Part shown: in pieces, positions 1 to 11,391 of the stretch
Layout of the letters: each line of letters opens with the position of its first letter
How positions within the stretch are numbered: the first letter of the stretch is position 1
The notes under the pieces: generated by a model
What the model was told of the DNA's origin: nothing
What the model saw: the letters and a program-made list of their open reading frames with translations, nothing else
Databases searched by the model: none
Position numbers and translations under genes: made by a program
Source of the DNA: Citrus sinensis
Lineage: Eukaryota; Streptophyta; Magnoliopsida; Sapindales; Rutaceae
Direction of reading: 5' to 3'
Assembly (NCBI RefSeq): GCF_022201045.2
Contig: NC_068556.1
Location: forward strand, 24,595,501-24,659,500
Length of the DNA: 64,000 bases

Positions 1-1257
1 CCAGAGAGCTGAACTTCAGTTGGCTTTGGCTTAACAAAGTCATCATCATTTCCCTTTTTGGGAGTTGATTTATAGTAGCATGCATATATAACGAGTTGTA
101 TGAAACCTAGAATTGCTCCGAGACCATTGCTAACCTGCCAGCAAAAAGGAAACTTACTTATTAAGACTCTAGCATGCAGCATTCCCATTAATAATATTGT
201 GCACACGGAATTGAAGTTTAGTTACCAGAATGTATATGTCTAACTTGATGAGAGCATAAGCCGTCCAGATGCAGCCATTAGCAAAGTTTGCCAACGAGAG
301 AAAGAATGGCATGTACTCTACACTTTTGGTCGTAATAACCTTGTGCTGTTGAAATCAATACCGAGTTTAAGTGAAAATATCATAAGTTTTTCGATTAGAT
401 GATCTATATAAAAATTATTAGACACGGACGCCGGACTTTATAAAAACAACATTTCCAATACTTTCGAGTTTGTGATTTTTTGTCTAGACATAATAAATAT
501 TAATGGCATTGGAGCAGGAGAGGGATACATACCCAGATGGTGAGAGGAGAAGCATACATGATGATGTTGAAGATATCACATAAAATTCCCACAAACATGG
601 ACCTCGATGTATGCGTGTGAAAAGCCAGAAAAGTTATGATAGCAATAACTCCTACGAAAATCACTTCAGCCAAAAGCCCTAGACCAACAACTGTCTGCAA
701 ATAAGCAAGAATTAGACAAGTGATCAGATGACACGTACGTCGAGCAAAATAGAAACATATATTCGTACTTAATTACCCGTCCTCTTTTTTGGCGGTCGTA
801 CAAGCAAAATATGGACAAATAGATCAGCTCTAAAGCGAGACCAACTGCGTTAATAGTGATGACAAGAGTGCTGCCAGGATGAACAACAGGGAGACCGTAG
901 AGGATCCAAAACATGCAGTTCAAACATGCTGCTATATACGCATATGGATGGAACTCTTCCACATCTTTCTTCCTAATGATACGCCAGAACGTTGCTCTGT
1001 GTGTCACCATACATTTTTATTATTATCTTATGATAATAATAATAATAATGATAATAATGATAATAAATTCAGTGTCGGTTCAGTGAGAGATAGCTACTTA
1101 CACCGGTGAGAGGAAAAGGCCAAGGAAACGACATTCCCTGCACAATAAATATAAAAACCAATCATATACAAACTTGTTTCTTGAAACAAAGAGAACACAA
1201 AAGCAAAGTCACCGCGTAGGTACCAACAATGCCAACGATAGTGCGAGCGTTGACCAT
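1..1257 (-). CDS. SWEET: SWEET sugar transporter (clade II-like), 3' end outside window
   Basis: SWEETs are seven-helix membrane uniporters that move sugars down their gradient. Exons on the minus strand: 1224-1257, about 1102-1137, 777-996, 533-694, 226-345 and 134 down past base 1. Exons of 162 and 120 nt are typical of the family. The N-terminus reads [13 protein letters not shown]. Further family motifs are [41 protein letters not shown] and [15 protein letters not shown]. The start is the only ATG that leads into the first MtN3 repeat. Residues resemble SWEET4/5/7 (clade II, glucose/hexose type), by memory of family members. Exon 2 is 36 nt where the family has 37, so the GLFLSPV stretch of helix 1 is out of frame. 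Splicing two bases earlier, after CACCG at 1104, restores frame but loses LSP. The last coding exon runs off the window and no stop is seen. Confidence 0.85.
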
Positions 1258-1703
1258 CCTAGAAACGTTGAGGGGAAAAAAATACGCAAAAGAAAAGTTA
1301 GAAATTAAATTAGTATGATTATTGGTGAGGGAGATATTAACAAATTAGAGGATGGAAGCGAAGAGTAAATGTATATATAGCTAGAGTTGATTGATCAATT
1401 ATGCATGCACGAATTTTATTGGTATTGGATAATAAGTCTTATCCCGTTTAATTTAATTTACTAATACCACTAAAATACCTAATCAAACAAGTTTAGTCTA
1501 TTGTAATTCAAGAAGAACTGGGGTAATCGAGTACACTTAAAATACTTGGGAGTTGGGATGTAGTTTGATTTTTGTTGGAATGCAATCACTTTAGACAAAA
1601 ATTTGCTCAAACTCCTATGAAAGCAATATTGCATATATATAATTAGTACATAAATTGACCATATTTTTTCTTCTAGCTAATTCTTTTATATGGTACTTAG
1701 CAT
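1258..1703. other. SWEET upstream region, no gene seen
   Basis: AT-rich 5' flank of the SWEET gene. No convincing TATA box or coding segment was picked out by eye. It ends at the MATH-domain relic. Confidence 0.5.
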
Positions 1704-1890
1704 GTGATAGATGCAATGGGAAGGGAAAGACGCTTTGGTGAATTGAAGCTTCAATGCAGTTTTGATCAATTCATCCCTCTTACAACATTTAACAATCCTT
1801 CGAATGGGTACCTGGTGGAGGATACATGTGTTTTTGGTGCAGAAGTGTTTGTTAAATATAGGAACAAAGGCAAAAAAGAATGCCCAGCAA
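1704..1890 (+). pseudogene. MATH/TRAF-like domain fragment
   Basis: The open frame reads RRFGELKLQCSFDQFIPLTT and then FNNPSNGYLVEDTCVFGAEV. This is the end of a plant MATH (TRAF-like) domain as found in the large family of MATH-only and UBP12-like proteins. The conserved pieces are the FDQFIPL strand, the NGYL turn and the DTCVFGAEVFV strand. Only about 60 residues are preserved. The frame loses resemblance after KKE, no other MATH segment lies nearby, and there is no obvious start or stop. It is most likely a stray gene fragment. It could instead be one exon of a decayed gene. Confidence 0.6.
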
Positions 1891-1934
1891 TCATGTCAAG
1901 TGCTAGCCTCTTTTCTCATCTTTGCACATGTTAA

Positions 1935-3219
1935 CAATGTCAAAATACTGCAGATAAATACTGGCTCCTTCCTCTAGTCGGCCAACGTTCCTTTCATTAA
2001 GCGAGTTAAATGAGCCAGAGAGAATGGCTATCTAGCGAGTGACGTTTGCGCGGTGCAAGCCAGGCATCGTAACAAGTGAAGTCATCAAAATTGAGATACA
2101 ATTATATTATTTACAGAGTAGTACTAGGTGTAGAGAAGCACCGGAGAATTTTGTTCTCTCTCTCTCTACCCACTCACTCGCTCTCTATCATTTTCTTCTT
2201 TATTTCTTTTGTTTTTCTCTCGTGCTTCTCTTTACCAATAAACTATTTTTATTGTTCCTCATTTATAGGAAAGAAAAAATGAAAAAAAAAAATGACATTG
2301 ACTTCATTGATGGTTATTGGTAAAGTTGGCTCCTGATTACAAAACTCACAAATCATTTTTTTTATTTTATTTTATGAAATCATCATAAGAATATAGGACC
2401 TCAGTTCGAGTCTCAGTATCCAAAAAGGGAAATGAAAACATGTCTACATCTATTGAGTTAACATTAACCACCATCCCATTGTACTGTCATGGAAAATTAT
2501 AGTGTAGTTTTTTGTGTGGTTTGTGTATTTAATTACCTTTATAAAGAGTTATTTTCTTTGTCAATTACTAGATTGGTGTCCACGGTGTCTGTCCAGTTAG
2601 GGAAATTAAATACACAAATTAAAACCTAATAAGGAAAAGAGTTCTGGCAAAGAAAGAATCCTCGAAAAATTAAAATTAAAAAAATTCAAATAAAAATTCT
2701 TTTAGCTCTAGACGACGAATATTATATATTTGCTCTCTTTGGTTCCTTATATTAGACTAAATTAAAGAGCTGATTTCTCCGATACAATATCTAAAAAACA
2801 CTCGCTGCCATGGTTTGTCAGCGGACCTGCCTTAAGGGCCCTGCCTACAACTTACAGAGTACTTTCAATTTCCAATATTACTTGGTGAATATCAACAGCT
2901 ATAGCGACTCCATTGCAACAAGATGCTGATTGATTGTAAGAAGCGAGTCGGTACATGAAAATTGTGATGCCAATTCTCATTGAAGAAACTATTTGACTTT
3001 CTGCTAAGTTACATGACCAAGATTGTTTATTATTTCATAACTGAACTGCTTTCGTAAAAAATGAATGGCGTTGTTTTATTCTTTCATTAATTTGTTGTTA
3101 ATGTTTACAAATTTTATTTTACAATTTCAGAGTACTGTGCCAAACCATCAGAGCACGTACACATTGACAGTTAGGGAACTACAGATAATTTACAGGAACA
3201 GATATGTACATATATATAC
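1935..3219. other. Intergenic, no gene seen
   Basis: AT-rich spacer between the MATH relic and the ATG8i 3' end. It holds a CT-rich stretch around 2155-2225. A short GTTCGAGTC at about 2404-2412 resembles a pol III B box, but I see no matching A box. No protein-like frame was recognised. Confidence 0.5.
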
Positions 3220-4611
3220 TTAGCCAAAGGTTTTCTCGGTGCTGTAGCACATATACAGAAAGCCATCAGCATCCTTGAAAGACTTGTAGATGGAGTCCAT
3301 ACGACTTGCTGCAACCCAAGGGGGAATAAAATCAATTACATGTGTTGAGACATAGTGTGTTTGCGACACTAGCTAGTTAAATTGTGGTTTATTCATGACA
3401 ATAAATGAAATCAGAAACATACCCGTTTGAGGTAGTGTGTTATTTACAAATACAAATAGCGCTTTTCCAGGCTCCAAATGAAGCCTGCTACTCAAAATGT
3501 AGATGAAATGCCCCATAGACATGTCTCGAGGAACAAGATATCTGGAACAAATGAGCAAATAGAAAAAGTTGAGACCCACGAACCCACATGTTATCAGACG
3601 TTATCAGCACAATTAGACAAAAATTATGCTGCTCTGCAAACATTACAGGAATTCTTTCTTTCATCCATTTGTAGACCCAAAAGCATCGACAAGTTCATAT
3701 GTTCCAAATCACAAAAACTCTCCATAAAAAGCTGTCGGCAATTAAGTTTTATGATCCTCACCTCATAGTTATCTTCCATTCCATTTCTTCTTTAAAATAA
3801 CTTTGATGCATTAACATGGATATTACTGAAAGATTGATGTTGCAGTAGCAGAAAATTTCCCTGACCAAATAAAAACAATGCAGAAGAAACTTACTTTGTC
3901 TTTTCCATATCTGGCAGGTCTGTTCTTGAATATTTTTCAATAATCACCTGTAGAAAATCAAAAACAATAAGAAAGAATCCCAATAAGATGCAACAAACAA
4001 TCATCAAAGTGTCGAGAAGAGAATCAGTTAGCCAATTATAGACGGCGGCATTATTTTCTTGTTCAAAGCATAAAAATCTCCCTCGAGGTGCATAGAGTAA
4101 ATTGCAAGCCTACCTCATTCTATTTAAAACTTTAGGTGTTGAAAAGGCACTGAAATTGTGGAATTATATCTAAAACATAAAAAATTATAAAATGGGAAAC
4201 AATCCAAAACTCATAGTATGTTATCGAAAAATACTTTTAGAAAAGATATTCCTGCAAGAAAAGTGAATGCTCGGTATTGGAGCAGCCTATGGGCAAGCAT
4301 TCAGGATTGAGGGCCCGGTTTCCATTTTCAATTACGTACGTACGGTTGGTGCATCATTAATTATAAACAGAAGAAATAAACAGTGTAAACAAACATACCG
4401 GAACTCGATCTGGGTATTTGGCAACGATAGCTTTAGATTCCTCTAGTCTTTCATCTAACGCCATAACCAACCAAACCATTATGTAATAACACAAAAGATT
4501 ATCCATGTTCGTACGCACACCAAAACAAATGGAAAAAAAAAAAAAACAGAAGAATATTCAACATGACATACCGAATGAATGCTCTGTTTTGAAGCTCTTG
4601 ACCTTCCCCAT
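3220..4611 (-). CDS. ATG8I: Autophagy-related ubiquitin-like protein ATG8i
   Basis: ATG8 is conjugated to phosphatidylethanolamine on the autophagosome membrane and recruits cargo receptors. Five exons: 4572-4611, 4399-4454, 3895-3947, 3423-3541 and 3220-3308. They join in frame to 118 residues plus TAA. The sequence starts MGKVKSFKTEHSFDERLEES and contains KYPDRVPVIIEKYSRTDLPD, KYLVPRDMSMGHFIYILSSR and KALFVFVNNTLPQT. It ends FLYMCYSTEKTFG, stop. The C-terminal glycine is exposed, as in plant ATG8h/ATG8i, so ATG4 trimming should not be needed before lipidation (family knowledge). A second in-frame ATG lies two codons upstream at 4617; I chose the downstream one because family members begin MG(K/R). 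A 5' UTR intron acceptor may lie just upstream. No lesions were found. Confidence 0.95.
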
Positions 4612-4697
4612 TACCATTAGCCTTGAAAAAGAGAAATTTGTGTTTCTTGTTTTGGTGGGTCAAATTGAAGCCAAGAATTATGTTGAAGTTGAAGTTG

Positions 4698-4699
<2 letters not shown>

Positions 4700-4731
<32 letters not shown>
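4700..4731. repeat. (TA)n microsatellite
   Basis: Uninterrupted TA dinucleotides in the upstream region of ATG8i. Confidence 0.95.
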
Positions 4732-4734
<3 letters not shown>

Positions 4735-4739
4735 AAAAA

Positions 4740-5331
4740 AAAATGTTTTTGTTTGTTTAAGAAAATCAAGATAACACGACAGCTCACGATCACATAAGAG
4801 GAATAGAAGTGCCGTGTCGGGTGTCGGTTACGTTGACACCTCAAATTCCTACTATTCAAGCGGCAATTTTTTTTTAATTTTATTATTATTATTATTATTA
4901 TTAGCAATTACTTCTTTTGCTTTCCAAATGTTTTTTGGGCTTCAATAGTTGGGCCTTGGCTCATTTATCACAAAACTAATCGGTCCCTGTTTCAATTACG
5001 TAAAAATATACTACAAATTAGCAAAAACAAACTAGTAAATTAATAATTTTTCAGTGTACAAACAATTTGGTATCCCCCATCTTTGGAATTCAACCAAACA
5101 AGTGATCGGTCCGATTTTTTCTTCATTTCTTCCACTTAACTTTCATTTATTGAACAGAAAGATTTGTTGATTTTACTTATTGTTACTGTAAATGAATAAT
5201 GGAAAAACTATTATTGATTCCAGAATAAACACAGCATTATAATTGTTAGTTGCAAATGAAATGCTGCGGTGTAGCGGGACCTCAATGATAATAGCAAAAA
5301 ATTTCCGAAACGCATATTACCTTTATCTAAA
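4740..5331. other. Intergenic, (ATT)n and AT-rich, no gene seen
   Basis: Spacer upstream of ATG8i. It contains an ATT trinucleotide run at about 4879-4903 and no recognisable coding segment. Confidence 0.5.
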
Positions 5332-5797
5332 TAGTTAGCCAGCGTTTGTATTTTTGTTTGAAATTTAAATGAGTCTGAATTTTTTTAAAGTATGAATGAG
5401 TCTAATTATGAAAATATGAATGACATGTTTATTTTTCTTTTTTAAATATCTGAATATAAGTAGCATGTTGATTGTTTTTACAATGAAAAAAATCTTAAAT
5501 TTAGTTATTTGACAATTATGTCATTGTAAATTAAAACAAAAAAAATGATTAGATTTTATAGTTTAGGAAATAAATTATTTTATAGAGATATTTTTAGAAT
5601 ATAATATTTACTTATCATTCAGACCTTTTCCATTCAAATAAAAGTTACAAAAGTTTATTTTTTCCATTCAGATATAAATGACTGAAAATTAGACATAATT
5701 AAGTTCTAAAAAACAAACAAATATATTTTAAAAAATGTCTGAAATTAGTAAAATTTCAGACTTAAGATATTTAACAAACAACCTCTTACTAGCTAAC
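5332..5797. mobile_element. Possible hAT-type MITE, degenerate
   Basis: The left end begins GTTAGCCAGCGTTTGT. The reverse complement of the right end begins GTTAGCTAG and soon reaches GTTGTTTGT. Inside, TCTGAA/TTCAGA-type motifs recur on opposite strands near the two ends, and the interior is AT-rich without coding potential. This fits a small non-autonomous element with imperfect inverted ends. No clear 8-bp target duplication was resolved, so boundaries and class are uncertain. Confidence 0.35.
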
Positions 5798-6058
5798 TTA
5801 TTCTGCTTATTATTTTCTAATATTTTAGTTTTATTTTTTCATATTTTCTCCACTCAAATAAAAATAATTAGCCTCAAAGACCGCCGTCCATTTCATGAGA
5901 GAAAATAATTACTAATTGAAAGCACGTGACTTCCGTGAACCTTCTATTCAATCCCAAAATCCTCATGTGATTTGGAGAGATTCCAACCGTTGATAAGCCC
6001 TCGACAACTGCTTGATGTCAGTAAATAATTAAATAGTACTGTTCTTTTAATGGAAAAT

Positions 6059-6560
6059 GATGTTCTCACCAAGTTGCGCACAAAAGTTTGCACAAAACGG
6101 TGCGTTTTGTGCAAGCTTTAAAAGGAAAATCACACGTTTGTTTTTCGAACATCACATGCACACCAATTTACAGACACAAAACGGGAACCACACAGCAGCA
6201 TATTCGTATTCCGATCTGTCCATACAACAAATCCCAGCAGCTTATCCAGTCAGTCACAGCTCCGTTCTACCTCATTCTCTCGACGCCATTCTTCCTGACT
6301 CTCCCGGCTCTGTGCTCCCTCATTCTCGCTGGATCTGTTTTGCCACACTCTCTCGGCTCCGTTCGCGCTCATTCTCGGTGGCTCCGTTCTCCCTCACTCT
6401 CTCAGCTCCGATCTCCCTCACTCTCTCGATCTCAGCTGCATCACTCTCTCTCCCCCAACACAATCGGCTTAACGCGGCTTGTTAAGGTCAGTGTTCAATT
6501 TATTGCTTTAATTTGTAATTAAAGATGCAGCCACTTGGATTAATTGAAGATTAATTAGTA
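6059..6560 (+). repeat. Left terminal inverted repeat of the MULE
   Basis: Starts GATGTTCTCACC and pairs with the inverse of the right end. It contains a perfect 10-bp hairpin with a 3-nt loop (GCACAAAACG, GTG, CGTTTTGTGC), then a CT-rich block of CTCCCTCACTCTCTC-type repeats at about 6255-6460. A likely promoter and first untranslated exon lie here: a plausible donor AAG|GTCAGT at about 6486 pairs with an acceptor at 7204, just before the GRF gene. Confidence 0.8.
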
Positions 6561-7236
6561 TGCTTTTTAGGCCACTTGGATTTTGAATGGTTATTGTTAT
6601 TGTTGAGGGTATAGTGATTTTAGGTTGTACTGATATTAGCTTTGGATGTTGAACGAATTGATTTATTTTGCCCTATTTCAGCTGTTGGTTATTGTAATTT
6701 GGGAATTAATTCTAATCATTCAGATTTTACTAAAGAAATTTGTGGCCAGCATTCGAATTCGTGAAGTGGCTTTGTGCTTTGGGTAGTTGGCTCTTTTCAT
6801 TTTCATCCGGGTAGTGGCTGTGTGCTTTGTTTAAATGGTGGTAATGGCTTGTGAATGCATTTAGTTGACTTAATGTGCTTGGAATAATTGCTTGTAGCCA
6901 ATTTGATTTGGTTGCAAATGTGAAAGCATATTTCGGGGGCTTAAGTGATTGGAAATGTAAATTTATCGGTTGGAGGTTTGGATTGAATATGGCTAGATGA
7001 TTAGGGAAAGCCTACTGAATATGGCTTAAGCATATTTCGGCCTCAGCCTCCAGGTTTTTTCCACTTCAATTGCTTAATGCCTACTAAATGTTGTGGCTGT
7101 TTTTTCTTATGGAATTGATTAGTAGCTGGTGTGTCTTATATTGTTTCCCCTGTCCAGTTGCATAATGCTCACTAACTAATACGGCTTTTTTTTTCTCCTT
7201 GTCAGTTGCTTAAATTGGTTGGATATTTCTATCACA

Positions 7237-7647
7237 ATGTCCTCTAGCATGAGTGAAGCTCCAAATCCACACATAAAAACTTGTGAAAAGTGCTGCAATG
7301 ATAAGATCTTACGAACTTCACGCACAAGAGAGAATCCGAATCGTAAGTTTTGGAAGTGCAAAGGATGTGGGGCATTTGAATGGGACGACGATCGGAAGAA
7401 CAGTGAATATACTGTGTGTCGAGTGGTGGAAGATCGAAATATGAGCGAGATTAAAATTGATCTCTTACTAGGAGAAGTGCGCAAGCTGGGGCATCAAATG
7501 GAATACCTGTCTCTTAAATTTGAATTGCTTGAAAGAGAACTTCAACGAAGTTCGCAACCAAGTATTATTGTAAAATATGTCCCACAAATAATTATATGTA
7601 TTTTAATATGTATTGTATTTAAATTGTACATTCAACTAATGTATTAA
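7237..7647 (+). CDS. GRF zinc-finger, coiled-coil, tail-anchored protein of the MULE
   Basis: An intact single-exon frame of 136 residues. Residues about 12-45 form a GRF-type zinc finger (CEKCC, LRTSRTRENPNRKFWKCK, CGAFEWDDD), a module that binds single-stranded nucleic acid in several DNA-processing enzymes. A leucine-rich stretch from about 72 to 105 could form a coiled coil. The last 25 residues, from about IIVKYVPQIIICILICIVF, are a single hydrophobic helix followed by a short polar tail, as in tail-anchored proteins. I chose the ATG at 7237 (MSSSMSEAPN). A frame open further upstream has no earlier ATG and follows a probable splice acceptor at 7204. Position and convergent direction match the accessory gene of MuDR (mudrB), but the protein shows no resemblance to MURB that I recognise. 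Function unknown; it may be a captured host gene or a true element gene. Confidence 0.75.
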   Translation: MSSSMSEAPNPHIKTCEKCCNDKILRTSRTRENPNRKFWKCKGCGAFEWDDDRKNSEYTVCRVVEDRNMSEIKIDLLLGEVRKLGHQMEYLSLKFELLERELQRSSQPSIIVKYVPQIIICILICIVFKLYIQLMY

Positions 7648-7798
7648 CTTCTCTTATTTGCAATGAAAATTACGTTTATGGTTGAAATATTATTTTCTGT
7701 TATTTGCAACTTTGCATTAAATTGTGTATAGCTTTCGGTTCACAAGGAAAATTTTGAATTAATTTCAATGGACATGGAACCTCAACCAAACCATTTTC

Positions 7799-8073
7799 AG
7801 CTGCAAATAAACATATGCACGCCAAAATCACAGCTGCAAAGCTGAACATTTCCCCATTCCCAACCAAACCACATGCTGCTGGAAATAAACATATGCATGC
7901 CAAAATCACAGCTGCACAGCTGAACATTTCCCCCTTCCCAACCAAACCACATGCTGCTGGAAATAAACATATGCATGCCAAAATCACAGCTGCACAGCTG
8001 AACATTTCCCCCTTCCCAACCAAACCACATGCTGCTGGAAATAAACATATGCATGCCAAAATCACAGCTGCTT
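7799..8073. repeat. 78-bp tandem repeat, about 3.5 copies
   Basis: The start AATAAACATATG recurs at 7806, 7884, 7962 and 8040, exactly 78 bp apart. Each unit contains AAAATCACAGCTGCACAGCTG and CCACATGCTGCTGG-type motifs. Because 78 is divisible by 3, frames stay open on both strands (26-residue periods), which explains the long opposing ORFs here. The repeat lies between the 3' ends of the two convergent MULE genes, so it is probably untranslated. Confidence 0.95.
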
Positions 8074-8254
8074 CAACAACAGCAACTTCAATGAACCGTG
8101 CATAAATCAAACGAAATATTACACATTTATGCTCAATCAAACATATAATTCTCCATAATTAAAAGACAAGTATAATAGCAAACATATGATTCTCCAAAAT
8201 TAAAACACAAGTATAATAGAAAACATATGATTCTCCAAAAACACAAGTATAATG

Positions 8255-10889
8255 TTATTTTCCAAAATCATGTTGAAACTCCGAATTAACTCCATATTCA
8301 TTAGCTTGTTGAAAGAGTAACTGTTGAAAATGTCCATGCTGTAGGAGTTGTGGGTGCTGCTGGAGTTGTGGGTGCTGTTATAAAAATTCAAACATTATGT
8401 TATAATAAGAAATACAATAGATAAAATAAATGAAAAAAAGTATATATATATATATATATGGTGAACAACTTACATTATAATAGTTTGTAGTTCCATATGG
8501 GTATATATTCGTATGAATATCACTTCCTCCAACATTTAGAAGTGTCTACATAAGATCCACAATATAACTCGAAATATGTACGAATTAAGTTATGTACGGA
8601 TTAAGAAAAATGATAAGAATATGGCCTCACTTACTGTTGCAATATTGCTTCCTTGTGGAGTTACAATAGACACTTGAGAAGATAATATATTGTCTGCATG
8701 TCCATCCTGCAAAGTCATCAAAAAAATCATTTAAGCACCATTTATGTAATAAATTATTTTAATTAATTAATGGTAAAACTAACCTCTGCATCCGAACGTG
8801 TTGAATTCTTTTTAGGTTTGGTAGACCTTGTTGACTTTTTCCTTTGACAAGGTGGACGACCTTTCCGACGCCTCACTTCTGGATCACGTACTCCCTCAGT
8901 TGCATTTGTTGAAATTCCCATGCTGTTACTACAACTTCCTTGACCTGAAAATCCCACGTTGTTACCTTCGCATTGAATTGGCTCTGGTAGATCTCTCCGT
9001 ACATCCTCAATCCAATTCAAAACAAGATTAGAACTCTCAACATTTCTTGCAGCCACGTTTGCAACTTCTGCAAACCTAACACACATTTTCTCATACCGCT
9101 TTTGCTCATCTGTGCAACCGTGCAACTCATGACTCGTTTTGACCCTACTATGGCATCTCCACACATCTTTTCTCCATCTTCGTAGAATGTACTTTTCTGG
9201 AAGTACTTCCGAGTCATTGCGTATCATGATGTAAATGGCATGTCTGCACAGAATTCCTCTAAATTGGAACATCGAACAACTGCAACTGATCTCACCCTTA
9301 TCTTTTTCAAAATGTACTTCAAAAAAAATTCTTTTCTTAAACTCTCCAATTTTAACATCTTCTCTGACTATATGTTCACAACCCATTGAATTGACGTATT
9401 CACAATACATCTTCGCAGTCAACTCTTTCTGAAACTCCTGAAACTTTAAAATGGTGTACACATCTCGTACTTGCTTCTCCATCTCGTAAGATGTTACGCA
9501 TGGCATTTGTTGTGAAAGACACCTGGCATCTTCTTCGACTTCTTTTTGAACTTTACTCTTTAATGCATTACTGTACTGCTCTACAAATTGCTTCAATGCA
9601 GTTTTTGAGTTAACATAACCATCAAAAAACGCATTCATGCTCTCACTTCGTTGAGTAGTTGACATTCCAGCCCAAAAACTATCCTTCAGGTAACATGGTA
9701 CCCAATGATGTCTCTCATTATACAAGCCATGTAGCCAATCATTACCACCCAAATCATATTCTACAATCATGCGGTGCCAAATTTCCTCGAACTTTGCAGG
9801 GCTCTGTGAATCATAAACAGCACAATGCAACATATCGCTAATGTCACGATATTGTTTATAGCCCCCTAGCTTATCCGGAATCTTCTTAAGTATATGCCAC
9901 AAACACCACCGATGTCGAGTATTAGGAAAGACAGCAGCAATTGCAATTTTCATGGCCTTGTCTTGGTCTGTAATAATTCCAATGGGAGCGGAATTGGACA
10001 TGCATGCTAGCCACGTTCGAAATAACCAAGTGAACGTCTCAACATCCTCATGTGAAATCAATCCACAACCAAACAAAATAGAATGACCATGATGATTTAC
10101 TCCCACAAATGGAGCAAATGGCATGTCATACTTATTTGTAAGGTATGTTGTGTCAAAAGTAACAACATCTCCAAACTCTTTGTATGCTTCCCTATTCCTT
10201 GGCTCAGCCCAAAATACATTTTTCAATCGACCCTCATCATCCACTTGCATACTAAAAAAAAACATATTGTCTTCTGACTGCACTCTCATAAAATAGTTTT
10301 GAAGAGCAGCAGCATCTCCATCCCCAAGGCGTAGCCGTTTTTCTTTCTGTATATGATTTCTACAATCTCTTTCTGTGAATGTCACATTTTCATGCCCACC
10401 AGCCTCAATAACAAGTGATTGATAATTTTGGGACAATCTAATCCCTGCTCTATCATTTACATCAAGCTTCTTTTTTGCATATGAACTAAGGCTACGATTA
10501 CATCGGAAAAATTTAGACTTGGTTGGAGTCAACAATGTATGGTTGTGTTTAATATTTAAAACTCGAATCCTCCACTTTCCGTCTTCCTCTAATCCTCCTC
10601 CCAATTTAGCATTGCAACCTATTTTTGCATTAGGTTGGGGCCTTAGCGGATTACTAGATTTGCTTCTTGTTGCACCACTCCGCCCACAAACATAACTCAC
10701 ATGTCGTATCATCCCATCAATGCCCTTACTACTACTTCTTCGCATAACTGGAAACCCTTTTCTTTTACCATATTCTCTGTAATAATTATACATTTCAATC
10801 TCACTATCGAATGACATCCCAATCATTGGCTCATCATCCAGTAAGTTGTCCTCCTCAATTTCCTCAAACTCTTCAATGCTTTTTTCCAT
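8255..10889 (-). CDS. MULE transposase (FAR1/MuDR type)
   Basis: Cut-and-paste transposase, intact over four in-frame exons: 8784-10889, 8635-8706, 8474-8545 and 8255-8374. They total 789 residues. The first exon (702 aa) has an N-terminal FAR1 DNA-binding region (about 24-120), then the MULE RNase-H-like core with VVTFDTTY and GIITDQDKAM carrying two catalytic aspartates and the C..H motif CLWHILKK. A SWIM zinc finger CSCSMFQFRGILCRH follows. A basic stretch, VRRRKGRPPCQRKK, lies near the exon end. The three short downstream exons were found by GT/AG borders that keep phase; the last is glutamine-rich (HPQLQQHPQLLQHGHFQQLL) and ends TAA. I chose MEKSIEEFEE as start; in-frame ATGs also exist at about 10955 and 10988. 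TIRs flank it, which argues for a transposon rather than a domesticated FRS gene. Confidence 0.9.
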
Positions 10890-11006
10890 ATTCTTTATTT
10901 GTTCAAAAGGAATATATTTTATATTAATCAACTGAATATATTTCACATTACTCATGATAAGAACAAAATTCAAACAAAATTCAAACAAAATTCAGATAAT
11001 CGTAAT

Positions 11007-11391
11007 CAACACAATCAACATTAATCGGCAATTGCAATATATGCTCTATAAAATTCAAATAGAAAAAATCAAGAACTAAACAGAACGTACTTACTCAAAG
11101 GCTCACAAATTTGGCAAATATGACAAAAATTAAGGTTCCACGTTAGGCTAGGTGAAGTACCCGAAATGGGGCAAAATAATTAATCTTCAATTAATTATAA
11201 ATTAAAGCAATAAATTGAACAACACAATCAACATTAATCGGCAATTGCAATATATGCTCTGTAAAATTTAAATAGAACAAATCAAGGACTAAATAGAACC
11301 TAATTGCTCAAAGGCTCACAAAATTCGGCAAATATGACAAAAATTAAGGTTTCACGTTAGGTTAGGTGAAGTACCCGAAATGGGGCAAAAT
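11007..11391. repeat. 172-bp direct repeat in the right arm of the MULE
   Basis: Copies at 11007-11178 and 11220-11391, both running from CAACACAATCAAC to GGGGCAAAATA, equal in length with scattered substitutions. The 41-bp spacer holds the inner-TIR motif GCAATAAATTGAAC. The duplication lies upstream of the transposase start. Confidence 0.9.

Noticed and set aside
2395-2420. B-box-like GTTCGAGTC suggesting a second SINE or tRNA
   Set aside because: No A box at the right distance and no cloverleaf arms, so it was not called.
6057-6522. Two overlapping plus-strand open frames of about 140 codons
   Set aside because: They lie in the CT-rich left TIR of the MULE. The composition is serine/leucine-rich simple repeat, with the inverted counterpart in the right arm, so they are not genes.
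7700-8140. Opposing repetitive open frames
   Set aside because: They are produced by a 78-bp tandem repeat whose period is a multiple of three. No start context or known domain.
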